This document shows, in pieces, positions 11,352 through 24,263 of a DNA stretch of 64,000 bases (position 1 is its first letter; each line of letters starts with the position of its first letter). The DNA comes from Bugulina stolonifera (lineage: Eukaryota; Bryozoa; Gymnolaemata; Cheilostomatida; Bugulidae). Position numbers and translations under genes: made by a program. The stretch spans positions 7,387,504 through 7,451,503 of the forward strand of contig OW285191.1 in the NCBI GenBank assembly GCA_935421135.1, in the 5' to 3' direction. The notes under the pieces are model-generated. The model was not told where the DNA came from. It was given only the letters and a program-made list of their open reading frames with translations, and did not search any database.

Positions 11352-14300
11352 ATGGCCTCCATAGCAAAAAGAAGCAAATGTGTTTTATTGCAACGAAAGC
11401 TTAACAGTTCTTTGGCTAAGCGCTGTGTCACCACTTTGCCACAAGAAAACAAAGATGCCCTACCACCGATAAAACCAAAGTATCCCGAAGGTTTGTTTGT
11501 CATCATGATGAAGTCCACTAAATAATTTTGCCATCAGTCCCAAATAGAAATAGTTATAGTTATAGTATAGTTAGTAATAGTCAATAGAGATAAAATAAAA
11601 ATTTTAATTAATTTCAAATTTGAAATTTATTTTTCAAAATATGGCTAATGGTCATGATCTAATGATAATGATTATAAATAATGGTAAAAATGGGTTTGCC
11701 CATTCTTTTTTATATACAGTGGAGCTTGGCTTGCTTCAAACTCCAGACCAATGGACCATCATCTTCGATCTTGATTGGTTTGAATTAGGCATAAGTTTGA
11801 ATTGTCATTGTCTTGTGATTCGATTGTTATGTGTGATCATTTAATTTTGTGTAGAAAGAATAGCTTAGATGCAATTACATGTACATGGCTTGGATGCCTA
11901 GCCTACTTCACACAACAATGCTAATACATGTAATTCTATGTGTATATCTATATGCACGAGTTTCCATTTGCTTCAACTGTGAATATAATTGTGGTAGGAC
12001 AAGCTTTAACATGTCAGCTTCCTGGTTAATCGAACTCGTACTGTTTATTGCACTAAAAATAACAACACTGGAGACCGGTAACAAGTAATGCATCACATGT
12101 AAGGGGCTTATAGGACAAAAATATTCGAGTATTAAGACGCATTTAGCTATGAAACAGTCAAGTTTCCTCTGCTTTAGAGCTTGAGCAGAAATTTTGTTGT
12201 CAATGTTATCAACCTATTCCAGTAGTTTGTGGTGCATTGGCTGTGCATTATCAGCTTTACATGAATGTTAAAGTTGAAGACAATGTGAGGGACCAAGGCT
12301 AGTAGTTTGGACTAGCCAAGTATTCAAATTATCACTTGACACCAGTTGTGAGCTTATTTCTACTTTAGTTCTATCAGGTAAGCTAGGCAACATTGGTGTC
12401 GAGTAACTATGAATCAGCTTCATGTATGTGTCAAGATTTTTGAATGTAATCTATGTCACAAATCTAAAATTAGAAATTGAGAAATTTATAGTATATAGAC
12501 CTATAATAATAATCTGTAGCGCCAAGCACAATTCTTCAACGTGGCTGCTCAATAGCAGAGCTAGTCGAGGGCTCCTAGAGCTTTATATTATTATAGTTCA
12601 ATATGGTACAGAAGGAAAACCTTCGGGACGAAAAACGCCAGGTCATTGGCGGGATTAGAACTCACGTCCTTGCAGATCACTTGTGTGTCATTGCTACAAG
12701 ACGAGTGACTAGCGCTAGACCACTAAGCCACTAACACCAAATTTGTGATTAAGTTTGTGTTTAGTTTGATTCAGCAACAAATAAAGAAATATGGAGGTAG
12801 TCTGCAGTCACGTAGCAAGTGTTACATTCACGCAATAGTCATATCTTCGTCATAAGCTACTCCTAGTAGTCTTACTAATTTAGGCATCATTATTACCCCA
12901 GTTCAAATAGGTCCACTGATGAAATTTATGACTTAACTCTCTTTGCTCTGTACTAAATATTATCTTCATTGCAGGTAGTTGGTATACATACAGCTCCAGA
13001 CAAGCATGGAAGTGGTACGAAGACGTGGAAGCTATTAATAGATTGCCAACTATCGAGGAACGACTCTATCATAATGTAGGATCCAAGAACCAATTTCAGT
13101 ACTTCAATATTTCACCCTTTTATTCCCAACCTGAATTCATTGAGTTTCATGAGGACATAACTAAATCCTGTTTGGATTCTAATGTTCGAGTTGGTCAATC
13201 TAAAGGTGAGCAACTTCCTGTCTGCTATGATGTCACTCATAGTGTTCATTCATTGTGTGCAAAATATACCGAGTTGGAGGTTAACAGTTCACTGGGAGCT
13301 GGTTATTATAGCAACCTATTTGTTGAATTACTATGTAATTGCATGTACATGTATTTAATATTATTACCATTACATCAATCAAGAATATTAGTCGTGTAAT
13401 ATGTTGTTTGTTTATGTTGCAGAGACAAGTTTGAGCTCAGCCAAATGGGACTCCATAGCAGGAGATATACATTCTGCAGTGAAACAGGAATATAAACACA
13501 TACTAAGGTGAGATATTATGATACATGTACATGTAGGCTAGTAAGACGTGTTAGTAACTGCCTTACTTACATTGATTTAGTAATCAGTTCATGCAAGGCA
13601 GCAAAGTAAGAGAGAGTGGCTGATTTAGCTATGTACAATGCATATCAATTATTCACTTTAAAAATATGTTTCAGCCTGGATAAACTTGTTTTATTTCACA
13701 TAAGGAAAGCTTTGTTTTGGTCTTATCTTTCTTCTCTTAGCAAACTTTGTAAGAAGCATCCCCCTAAGATTTTCCCACAGTTTGTATTGATGACACTGCT
13801 CCCATGTCTTATGTTCAGTAGATATGTATCTAATATAGACAGGCAGATAAGTCCAGTACAAAGCAGGAATGGGAGATTGTAAAGAAGAAGTTACTCCTTA
13901 ACACTATAATGAATCGTCTTACCACGATATTGTCTGCAGAAGCTTCTCATCTCATACACTGCGATGTAGACACAGATGTTAACGTACAGACACACTGGAT
14001 AAGGGGCAGTGAACGCACCCCACCTAAAACATCTTGCCAGGTAAAAATATTGATTAAACTGACTGAGAAATCTCCATTCGTACACAAAGATGATATCAAT
14101 ATAGGCTTGCCACTCAGTGGTTTTATGTCCTCAGGAAAGACCTTTGTAGAAACTAGATTGTTTTTGATGCATTTTGAGCTGATTTGAATGGATTATTATT
14201 CAATAGTATGTACAGTATGTTTAGGTATCAGTCCAACACTCTCTGTCTCAACTGCTTTTCTATCTCAAGGCTCTAATAAGTGATTGTGTGAATTATGTAT

Positions 14301-16283
14301 ATCACATACCATGTATCTCTGATGTAACTTACTGTGTTACTGAATTACAGGTTGGTGGTGTATCTCACCTCCCCATTAGATACGGTTATTGGCATCCTGT
14401 GGACTATCAATTTAGGAATCATCTACCCCTGTGCACTGTAAGTGTCAACATACAGTAATTATTATTGTCTTTTACTGCTACATGCATGATATTTATCATG
14501 TTCCATAAAACTAGGTTGTACTTTTCACATCTCTGTTGTTGATAGTTGTTGTGAGGCAAGATAGACCATCATGAAGACTAACATTACTATAATGTTCCTG
14601 ATAACTCCAACATACTAACATTTGTGGTAGAGTTGTGTTACCTCTTTGCTCTATTATGATACAACATCATTGTAACAATACTTAGTTAACCTTTACCTGT
14701 ACCACATTTGCACGGCAAGGCCGAGAGCTCTATTTGTTAGCAGAGGATCCATATTTTTCTACTGTTATCTTTGACTGCATGAAAGATAACTCTGCAGCTA
14801 GTATTGTATACATCATGTTGTGCTGTAGGTCCTGGGGTAGAAAGGTTCAACTGTAGGGGCTGTTCGTGAGAGAGAGTGTAACTCCTTTCTCAGTATATAT
14901 TTTCTAGTGTGCAGTTATATTAGGTATATGCATTTTATTTAAAACCACCATATTTCTTTATCTCCATGATATATTGTGTTAATCTTAGCACCATTTAGAA
15001 GGAGTTGAATCACAGGCTAAACCTTTAGACCCGACTCCACCCGAGGAAGTGCTCAATAGCTATGCTGAATATCACAGAAACCAGATTGATAAGTCACATG
15101 ATGGTATGGTTTTGTTATATCACTGTCTACGCGTAAGCTGCATAATCTATTAGAGTTGACATTTGACGCTGTAAGAATTCAGTGGGGACAGCCTCCCAAT
15201 GTTCAATCTACTTTCGTCTCCATAATTTGAAAATTTTCTGTGTTTGAAACTTGGAATTTCTACCATTGTACTAATTGTGATGACAGTAGGCTAAAAATTA
15301 ACGTATTTATCCCTCTTCCACATGACCAACGGCATATGCATAGTTGTTCAAGTTGCATGTCATTAAATTTGGCCTTTTAGCCAGAAAATCTGCCGACCCT
15401 GGCCTAATCTATTGCTACGTTTAGATGATGGGCTGGTGGGCCGTCCTTTCAACCCTAGTCTATTTCTCTCCCAATGGAAGACACCCTACATACAGCCCAC
15501 CCCCTCGTCTTGTTTGTCATCACAACCATGCATGCACAGGCTATGCATTTTAGACCAACTGATTTTGAGAACTTCTGTGTGTGTAATAAAGTCAGTTTTC
15601 TTCCATTGCAAGGTCACTGATAGTGGTGCAAATGTTTAATATACTATAAGAGCGTCATTTGCAAAGGCCACACAACCGTTGTATGTTATTCCTATATCTT
15701 TCATTATTAGGTAGTTTCAACCCCAGTGCAAGAGGTCTGCAAAAGGTCATCTATTCGCTGCCACACCAGCCTGGGTTCACCTACGGAGCACCTGCCGAGT
15801 ATGTCAACTTGTCAGTGTTGACACCCGCTGAATCTTGGCGCAATGACTCTGTTGTAAATCACAGCAGTATTGAGTCACAGAGGGGTACTAAACTGTATGA
15901 AGAAACACTGGTGAAGGCTGGTATGGTCAACTCATTTGCTACAGCTTATGCTATGGCACACTACCACGGTGAGTGGGGAGAGATTAAAACTGTACTCTTC
16001 TGGACTATTGGTTAGGTGAAGGATTTTTGTATTTGGAGTTCTAGTTTGGAAAATTATTCTGCATTGTTGAATAAATATTCACTTAAGGCTAAAGTGTCTA
16101 TAGTAGTATTCACTGTGTATGGGCTTGGCTCTGGAAAACAATTTTGGAGTTGTGTTCTCAACGAAAAAAAAATGTAAAACAAAATCTTACAATTATTTGT
16201 AACTCCAAAATTTAAAATAATTATTAAATAATATTACTTTTTTTCGCAAGAAGAACATCTCATGAAAACCATAGCTTTTAGAC

Positions 16284-16324
<41 letters not shown>

Positions 16325-17479
16325 GTCGTTTATACACAGACAGTGTCTTGGCAACCTCTTGGACCAACCTGCGTCATAAATAAAAATGCTTAGTCAGAGG
16401 AAGCCATCCCTAACTCGTTGGTACACCTAGGTTTCTCCCATAAAAAAGAGAATTTTGCTTTTGGCTCAGGCCAGTGTGTTCGTCTCTCCGTGACGGAAGT
16501 GGGCCAGAAGATTCTTGAGCAAATTAGTCTGTGCCTGAAATTTAGGTCGCGAAGACACTGAGACCTTACTGAATATCAGTTATAAAAGACAAAACTCTCT
16601 CGCTATATTTGATTTTGCAAGTGGCGTCTAACGATTTACTAATTCACTCACAATATTCTACAGGATATGGCATGCATCACGATCTAGTCTCACCTCTACT
16701 CACACAGACGTTAGTATTTGATGGCAAGTCGTTTACCTGCGTGACCTACCAGCTTAATACTCTCAGGTTGTTTGTGCATGACATAGACAACAGCAGGTAT
16801 AATGGATACAGTCACTCAGAGACCATGGAGCTCTTCCATAGCATTACTGATGAGGGAGGCGTAAGTGTCTTACATGAAGGATTATGAGTATATGTTCGAA
16901 TATTAGTGGGATATGTTTTAGGAAGTATCTCTCTTCCATTTCCTGTGGAAGAGGCCACTTTAATTATTTCATTAGAAATAATTCTGTAGGTTATTTGCAT
17001 TTCACTAGCATACATGTATTATATATCCATATTTAATATGCCATTATGCTAAATTTTTACATAAATTCTTCCACTTGTACATCACTAATATCTTTGATGT
17101 GTAGGGCTAGTGACTTTGGTTCCATTTGCTATTCGATGGGATAATTGGGTGCTATAGAGTAGTGTGAGTTTGGAAATATTTGTATTGCCGTCTGCTAATT
17201 ATGTCGCTGTGCGGGCTAATAGAGTTATCACGGGCAATGCTTATCATATACGTGTATTTACAGCTGATTGGTTTGAATCCTACATGCGTGAAGATGGTCG
17301 GAAAATGCATTCTGGGTAAGCTTTCACCCCGAGTCACCGTTAACCCTCACCTATCACAGGAGCAGATGAAGACTCCCTCTAGTGGTGATATATTTCCATA
17401 TCTACCCAAGTATCCACAGTTTCAGGATTTACCTATGCTGGAGCATGAGTCTGCACCCATCCCTTCATTTATCAGGTAA
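11352..17479 (+). CDS. MRPS30: Mitochondrial large-subunit ribosomal protein mL65 (MRPS30/PDCD9), 9 exons
   Basis: This is a component of the animal mitochondrial large ribosomal subunit. Exons: 11352-11490, 12975-13205, 13423-13507, 13839-14040, 14351-14437, 14989-15103, 15711-15968, 16664-16860, 17264-17479. All phases join without a stop. The first exon starts MASIAKRSKCVLLQRKL, a basic, acid-free matrix-targeting-like leader. Family matches by memory of the human protein: a W..W motif then RLPTIEERLY in exon 2; VNVQTHWIRGSE before a spliced glycine-rich segment; and YHGYGMHHDLVS, VFDGKSFTCVTYQLNTL (human has a YQLNTL motif at the same place) and VKMVGKCIL near the end. The version ending TAA at 17477-17479 has about 510 codons, against about 440 in human. 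It is divergent from the SNAPC4-like gene. The start ATG is the only one that opens the leader in frame. Confidence 0.9.
11491..12974 (+). other. Intron 1 of the mL65 gene
   Basis: The donor GTTTGT follows codon 46 and the acceptor is TTCATTGCAG. Except for the tRNA-like SINE on the minus strand at 12650-12738 I see only AT-rich sequence here; the short open frames have no coding character. Confidence 0.7.
12650..12738 (-). mobile_element. tRNA-derived SINE head (A and B boxes)
   Basis: On the minus strand the segment starts GGTGTTAGTGGCTTAGTGG, containing an A-box (TGGCTTAGTGG), and ends GAGTTCTAATCCCGCC, a near-consensus B-box. The spacing fits an internal RNA polymerase III promoter. The central part does not fold into a convincing anticodon arm, so I call it a tRNA-derived SINE remnant and not a working tRNA. 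Confidence 0.55.
16289..16324. repeat. (TAA)n microsatellite
   Basis: About 12 uninterrupted TAA/AAT units lie in the mL65 intron between 15968 and 16664, directly left of a MITE. Confidence 0.95.
16341..16560. mobile_element. MITE, family 1, copy 2
   Basis: It starts CAGTGTCTTGGCAACCTC and ends, reverse-complemented, CAGTGTCTTCGCGACCTAAA. The internal TTTGCTTTTGGCTCAGGCC and GTGCCTGAAATTTAGG blocks match copy 1 at 7948-8216 in inverse orientation. It is non-coding and lies in an mL65 intron. Confidence 0.75.
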
Positions 17480-17977
17480 CTACTACCCATACAGTGAAGT
17501 TGTCTTCTCTTCTGTCTCTTCGCTTTATTATTTCCTCAGGGTTTGGCTCGTGCTTCATGCCAAGTCGTATAATCATTTTACAAAAGCATAGCTTGTCTAT
17601 GTGTACAGTCCGCATTCACCTACTGTTGGCCTATTAACAGGGTAAGAATAACGCCGTAAATGACCTTGGAGTAGTATCTACGTTTGATATACAATGTAGG
17701 TGATTCAAACGAACTTAATGGAAAGTCAATATTCTCAGACTGTCACACTAAGACCACCAACTCCAACTATCCAAATCAAGTCAGTAAAGAAATTCAGCCA
17801 GCCACTTCTCTTCCTCATAGCAAATATATTTCTACTGACCCACCAGATTTAGTAGAACACGCTGCCTGTTGCCATCAATAACTATATAGTTGTGTCCCTA
17901 TTCTTTCCCAGCCATTATAATGTACTTAAACGTGACTTAGTTAGTACTCTATACTGCACTGTGTACTGTCATTGTAG

Positions 17978-18797
17978 ATATAATAGGGCAGAAGCACCTC
18001 TTTCTGAATGGGATACACATCCAGACGTGAGGGCCAGACGATGGAAAGAGAAAGTACATGAACATGAGTTTACTAAAGGGTATGTTCTGTTATATATCAT
18101 CTTAGTACTACGTAGGTCTACTGTTGCATAGTTACAGTACTTAGTAGACGTACATGTAGGTCTACTGTTACATAGTTATAGTACTTAGTAGGCGTACATG
18201 TACATGTACATTATAGGTTACAGTTACAGTACATTGTGTAATGTAGGTCAATGTCAGTACCTATGTACTTGTATTTATTTATTTACTATTTCATGGAACC
18301 ATAATTTATAATACCACATGTGTGTGCTCACATAGTACTATTCTAACTTGGTGGGTTTGGGTTTGTAAAGCAAATTTATAAGAGTTATGTACTGGGTCCA
18401 ATGTCCATGATTTTAGACCAATTGAGGGTTTTTCGTAAAAACTATCCACACTAAGGATGTTGTTTTGAATCAAGTTAGTAAGTTGAACACAGCTCCATCT
18501 GGGGGTGTTGATTCACTTGAAACTTTTCTAAAAGGAAGAGAATTATATAAATATGCTAGCTTGATTCTTGGAAGGATTCGAATCGGTCACTAACTGTAGT
18601 TTCACTGTCATAGTATAATACAAGGTGTAACAATAATTTAAAGCCCTCTGTCCGACCGAGCCGAGCCACCATCTCGTGGCAAGACCAAGTTAGATCTACA
18701 CTTGGCAAAAGTTAGAAAAACGGAGAAAGAGAAGAGAATAAAGTGGCGGGATGAGGTCATAGAATACAAGAAATCACAGGAGAAGAAGGAAAGTTGA
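17978..18797 (+). CDS. Probable alternative C-terminal exons of the mL65 gene
   Basis: The last certain mL65 codons (17474-17476) overlap a donor, AG|GTAACT. If it is spliced, the leftover AG joins an exon at 17978-18079 reading YNRAEAPLSEWDTHPD and on to HEHEFTKG. This in turn is in phase with 18644-18797, which reads PLSDRAEPPSRGKTKLDLH, a Lys/Glu-rich tail and TGA. Alternatively, the 18079 donor is also in phase with an exon at 20661-20737 (acceptor TTTTTCCTAG, then NVPTVRKQLYGSEYVDAL, TGA). The acceptor at 18642-18643 is weak. The segments could instead belong to a separate small gene. Confidence 0.45.
18111..18210. repeat. ~50-bp tandem duplication
   Basis: TAGGTCTACTGTTGCATAG, then AGTACTTAGTAGACGTACATG, occurs twice with few differences, followed by ACATGTACATG repeats. 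Confidence 0.85.
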
Positions 18798-20660
18798 TAA
18801 ACATGGCAGTCACCAGGTAGATGATTGGTTGTAACTCTCACCTAGTTTCCACTGTCAGCACCTGAACCCTCAGAGTTTTATTCGTAAACCCAGCATGAAA
18901 GAAACATTAACTTGTTATAAAACATCCAAAAACCGTATGCCAAGTTTGGGTCTATGATATCACCAAGTTATACTAAGTGCTTAGTGACATCACTGAGTAC
19001 AGTTAGTACTTAGTGACATCACTCAATACAGTGAGCTCTTCTGACCAACAGATTTTCACATGGGCTGTATAGATTATTGTGTGGTGCTGAGAGTTGTGTT
19101 CACTTGGTGTTCTAGCAGTTCTCTTTCTTACTTCTACATGTTGTATCCATCTAACCGAGGTGCTGCTATGTGGAGTATGCAATGAACATGAGAATTTATT
19201 AGATTTGTATAATTCTAACAATTTAATTTTTATGTTGTTAAAAACACTTTTATAAGAGCGAAGACATGGCATATGAATAATAATAAATTATTTTATAAAG
19301 TTGATATAAATGTCTTTTGCTGACCTACTACTACTGCTGTGGCATTCCGTTCACTGTGGGCAGTATGATGGGAGATGGTGTTACTGTGGCATTGGTCTAG
19401 TATTACAGATCTTGTTAAACTGTGTATCAGAAACCTATAATATAAGGCAATGTAGAGGCATATAATTATAATATACAATTTATTACTAAAGTTAGAAAAC
19501 ATGGGCTCTGCCATAATTTATTCTTTTTGCAAAATGTCAGGCTACTTTCACTGGTAATGGGAAGTAAATGAGATGTATTTAGGTCACAATGTCTAGTGTA
19601 TATAATTGATTAGTATGCTATCTACAGGTTATTACTACTTGATATATTGTATATATACATGCATGTGTATTTTAATATTTATAATGTACCCATCCCTCTG
19701 TTTAAACATAACCATAGTTACATAGCTACAGAAGGAGTTGTTAATCTTGCTTACAAACCACATAGGTGTCCTGCTTTAGACAGATGATGCTATATTTCTA
19801 GTTCTACAATATAACAGTTGTTTTGACATCAGCCAAAATGTCTGTCAGTTTAAGCAGAGTTCCAGTGAAGGACAATCTTGCCTTCACTCTACCAGCAATA
19901 GATCTTATCTCTCATCTATAAACCTGGATGATCATTGTATGTGCAGTATCTTTGGTGACTTAGAAGTTATCGTTGTTGTTTTTGTTAAACATGTTTGCCT
20001 CAATATGGCACTAAATTATACTCTCTGGTTGCAGTATGAACGTTTTCTATAACTTGGACAAGACATATTATTATTAAGTATTACCTAATAAACATGAATT
20101 GGTTGACTTGAGGTTTGCTAGTACAGTAGATGTTCACTATTATAATAGTTATAGAGTTGTCCTCTCTTTCTCTGCCTTTAACTTATTTTGTGCTGCATTT
20201 ACATTATTGCTGTATATATACATATATATTTGAATAGTAGGTCATATTTTGACTATATGTGGTGGTATATATTTCATACTTGGAGTAAAAGATGACCTGA
20301 TAAAAGAGGTGTTTATTATCTCTGACTTCTGCTAAGGTAAGTTTTGTGTTTGTGCGAATAATTCACCTCATGTGTCATGATTTGTTGCTAATTACATGTA
20401 GTTAGGTGGGTTTTCCACCAGTTTATTGTCATTTATGAATGTACTCAATCCAGAGTATGATTGCATGCCTACAGCTGTATACTGTTTAATAGAGTATATA
20501 GAGTATATTATATTTGCTGTCTACTATTGTCATATGAATGAGATCATCTTTATAGTAGATGAAAGTCTCCCATCCTACGGGTAGTTAAACCTCTTCACAC
20601 TAGTATAACAAAGTATCATGCATTTAATCTGCAGTATAAATGTGAATTGTCTTTTTCCTA
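18798..20660. other. Gene-free stretch 3' of mL65
   Basis: I see no convincing coding exon here. A direct duplication of about 40 bp containing ACTTAGTGACATCACT sits at 18975-19030. The rest is AT-rich and probably 3' UTR, intron or intergenic DNA. Confidence 0.6.
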
Positions 20661-20737
20661 GAAATGTTCCTACGGTCAGGAAACAGTTATATGGCAGTGA
20701 ATATGTAGATGCCTTAGATTCTGATAGAGTGAACAGA
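20661..20737 (+). CDS. Candidate terminal exon, unknown gene
   Basis: A strong acceptor (TTGTCTTTTTCCTAG) is followed by one nucleotide and then NVPTVRKQLYGSEYVDAL, a few charged residues and TGA. It is in phase with the donor at 18079, so it may be an alternative mL65 3' end. No family is recognised; a chance exon cannot be excluded. Confidence 0.3.
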
Positions 20738-20879
20738 TGATATCAACCTACCAACTCCACTGCTCTGTCATCATTTAGGTATCTGATTGGATCATTCTAT
20801 CTCCTACTATTAGTTTAATTCTGAATGAATCTTAGTTTTATATATGAAATAAGACCTATCTATAGCCTAGTCCATAGTT

Positions 20880-21005
20880 CAGGCTTACCAAGTCTCCCTG
20901 ATTTTCGACTCAAAATTTGGTACCCCACCCCACCTGAAATGGACACCCCCCCCCACCCAAATGCTGAATCTCCCTGATTTTCATCAGTGGAACTTGGCAA
21001 GCCTG
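20880..21005. mobile_element. hAT-type MITE with perfect 8-bp target site duplication
   Basis: The ends are CAGGCTTACCAAGT and ACTTGGCAAGCCTG, inverted repeats of 14 bp with one mismatch. The element is flanked on both sides by CCATAGTT (20872-20879 and 21006-21013). An 8-bp duplication and CAGG-type ends are the signature of hAT transposons. The interior holds a C-run and two TCTCCCTGATTTTC copies. At 126 bp it is non-autonomous. Confidence 0.9.
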
Positions 21006-21013
21006 CCATAGTT

Positions 21014-22600
21014 ATCTAATAATGTTCACACATGATACTGGATGTACAAATGTAATTATTGTGTGCCATTTTTTCATTGCTTATAAATTCTTCAAAATGC
21101 ATGTTGTTAGAATAGACACAAACTAATTCATATCTACTAACAGACATATATGGTCACCATGGCGTTGGTTGTAGGTATTCCTTTAGCAGCCACTGCGTAG
21201 TTTCACATTCCCTCCCCTGGAATAGACAGTAGGACATGGCAGTACTGAGCTAACTACTGCATGGTGAGTTCAGCTACTAGTTTGGCTGGCCATACTAGAA
21301 ACTTGAGTAGCCCTACTTGTCAGGTTTTAGATGACGCTAGGTGGAGTAGGGTTTGGTATCAGAAAACTGGGTTGAAATTAAGTTTGTCCACCCTGGAGAG
21401 AGACTAAAGCAGCTCCAAGCAGGTATACTGGCTGTAACCAAAAATGATCAGATGATGGTCGGCCTTCTGTGGTTGCCGGAGCTAACCGATGTTATATACA
21501 GATGTGATAACTAGTCATATTAGTGTGATATCAATTATTACGTCTTGTGCATACTTGCGACTGTCTGTTATACCTGTACCAGTTTGTCTAATTAAAGCTT
21601 GTTACTTCCTCTACGTGGTCTAGAGAAATACGAACTTCCCCAATAGTATATAATTAATGTTATTCCTGGTCTCTTCCACCTTTTGTTTCTATCATACATT
21701 TCCCATGTAGTAAAATTTATTATTTTGTAGGAACAGAATCACATATTATGGCCTTCTCGGCAGCATACAACACTTAGTATGCTAAACGGATTCTTTGATT
21801 CATTGTGAAACGTACAAACATACAGGGCACTGTTGTCTGCTCGAAGTCATTTGTGGAGGCTGAGTCAACAGTATGAATAAGCTAAGTTGTTGTCAAACTC
21901 AATCTAAGGCTAACATTTGTTATTTGTATTTGCTTTCATTTAACAGAAAGAGAATAAACAGGTAAAATATTCTTCATTATTTTACAAAGACTTAGAACTA
22001 TTTTGGGTCGAGGGTGGCGTCCACATGTTATACTATAAAAGGATATCCCTAGCTAGAATTGTTGCAAAGAACCATGGCTATAATACTTAGACTCATATAA
22101 AATCACACCTCTTAACTCTATCTACGATTGTGCAACCACCTTGGGAATCCCAGTGCCAACCTAAAACAGTCACAGAAAATACAATGTCTGTGTAGTGTGA
22201 GCTACATCAATGAACTGTAGTCAACCAATTTACTGTGAGGGGGCTGTATCCCCACCCATCATCTATCATAGAAACTATCTGAGATACTGCATCTACAAGT
22301 AGATTAGTATCGATAAGATTGATTAACATAAATACGGTACATCTATGATTGAGGTCATACAGCTGCTAGGGCACTGCACATCTCTATGTCTATGCATCAG
22401 CACCTATGTCTATGGAGATATGACACATTCATTATCTATGCAAGCAGGTAAAGTGGCTAGTTATCATTCTATGACAATACCAGTACCACATCAAGACTAG
22501 TGATAAGACGGGCCATAGCTGCTGGATATTATACAGTATATAACAATAGAGGAGTAGAGCGTGTTTGGTAAGTATACCCTATAATCTACTGTATTATTCC
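21014..22600. other. Gene-free stretch
   Basis: I see no supported exon, RNA gene or repeat of note. Short open frames after AG sites (for example at 21732) end within about 20 codons. Confidence 0.6.
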
Positions 22601-22605
22601 GATGC

Positions 22606-22768
22606 ACGTACATGTGTATACTCGTACATGTATAAGTACATGGACATGTGTGTACTCGTACATGTATGAGTACATGTACATGTGTGTACTCGTACATGTA
22701 TGAGTACATGGACATGTATATACTCGTAGATGCATGAGTACATGTATGTACTCGTACATGTACATGTA
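22606..22768. repeat. GTACATGT / ACTCGTACATG palindromic minisatellite
   Basis: A unit of about 36 bp, built from ACTCGTACATGTATGAGTAC and ATGGACATGTGT, is repeated about four times. Each unit is largely self-complementary. The Met/Tyr/Thr/His/Val open frames on the minus strand are translations of the repeat. Confidence 0.9.
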
Positions 22769-22954
22769 TGACTAATATTAATAGTGTATCTTATGTACTT
22801 GGTACGACCTGTATTGGTACGAATGGTCTGCACACATCAGTACGTACATGATTGTATGTCAAAGAGCATTACTGTATTATCTCTAGATGAGGTCTCACTC
22901 TGCCCTATCGGCTTATCCCTATTTAATAACGGTGGTTGTGAAAAATAGTTGTTT

Positions 22955-23203
22955 AGCGTTTTTACGACCTACATTTCAACTACAGGCCTACCTGGTCAAG
23001 GAATGTCTAACCCACTTCCAGCACAAGTGTGTCGAACACACCGGCTGGGGTCAAACGCAAAATCCTATATCCGTATGAGAAGCTGGGAGTGGTGATAGGC
23101 TAAGAAATGGTTTCTTCTGACCACATGCCCTTTCGGCCTAAGCTGAGCGACCATCTTGAAACGTTTTATTGCGACAGGCCGGTCCATGACATTGTGAAGA
23201 TAC
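22955..23203. mobile_element. MITE, family 1, diverged copy 3
   Basis: It aligns by eye with copy 1 over CGGCTGGGGTCAAACGCAAAAT, CCTAAGCTGAGCGACCATC and TTTTATTGCGAC. The ends have decayed (AGCGTTTTTACGACCT on the left, GTGAAGATAC on the right). Boundaries are approximate. Confidence 0.5.
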
Positions 23204-24239
23204 TAAGAATTTATAAACGTTGCAAGCTATTATCACAACAACATTATATGATGACATGTATAATAAATACAGCATTAGGCCTAAATTCATGCATAGGTCA
23301 TGACTTGTATTTACATTAATACGTACATGTATATTCACTAAGCAGTAAGCATGTATCTAAAACAGTCACCTACACATACATCGTACGCTGTACATAAATG
23401 TACATTTATTGTGTGCTGTGATGTGCTGTGATGCGCTGTACATTGTAAATCCTGTATATTCCTAGAGCATTTTGCTCATTTATCTCTCTGGTGTTGTTAA
23501 CAAACTATATAAACATTGGACTATTATTAGTAATAGTGGAATTGTAGTATAGTTTAGATACAATAATAATGAGATAATTATACATTGTATATACTAATTA
23601 TGTGATACATGTATGTCTATTAGATGTATGGTGTAATATATTATTATGTAACATATAAAAACTAGTGTAAATATATGGAGAAGAAGGCTTGGCTCTTTTC
23701 CATAATGCTGTAAGACAGCTGCATGCACTACATATAACATTACGCACATCTATTACTCACTAGCCTACTTACTCATTGTGTTATGTGTTGAATTATTTAC
23801 ATTTAGATGTGCTGTATAATGATATAATATACAAGTACCAACTACTCTACTCAAGTACCTTGAAAACTGATGTACTCCACTCCTGTAATACACCTATTAT
23901 AAGTCACAATATTACATACATCACATAGTTACAGGTGGTACATAGTACATGCATAAGGGAAATATTCCCATACTATAGCAAAGGATAACTTCACACCGTA
24001 GAAGCTATTATTATACAAGACATGTTAATGATTGTATAATATTATGCTAATCAGGGTAAAAAATTCCCACATAAAGTGGTGAAACTTAGAATCGTTAATG
24101 AGTAGATGTAGTTCTGTCGGGTTCTTCTGCACAGCTTTCCTTCCAAAGTAATGTAAAATAGAGTAACTAACTACTAAATGTATAGAAAGTCGTTTACCTT
24201 TAAATTGAAGGCTGACCTGTAAAGTTAGTCTGCAGAAGT

Positions 24240-24263
24240 CCCCCCCCCCCTCCCCCCCCCCCC
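24240..24263. repeat. Poly-C tract (C10 T C12)
   Basis: Two long C runs are separated by one T. On the minus strand this is a G-run able to form a quadruplex. Confidence 0.9.

Noticed and set aside
12650..12738. Functional tRNA gene
   Set aside because: A and B boxes are present but no clean anticodon or acceptor stem can be folded; a SINE remnant fits better.
17684..17881. 65-codon open frame with Ser/Thr-rich protein-like composition
   Set aside because: It does not fit the phase of the mL65 exons on either side (an AG leftover would give TGA at once) and no partner exon is evident; it may still be a separate exon.
22497..22833. Met/Tyr/Thr/His/Val-rich open frames on the minus strand
   Set aside because: They are translations of the ACATGTA minisatellite.
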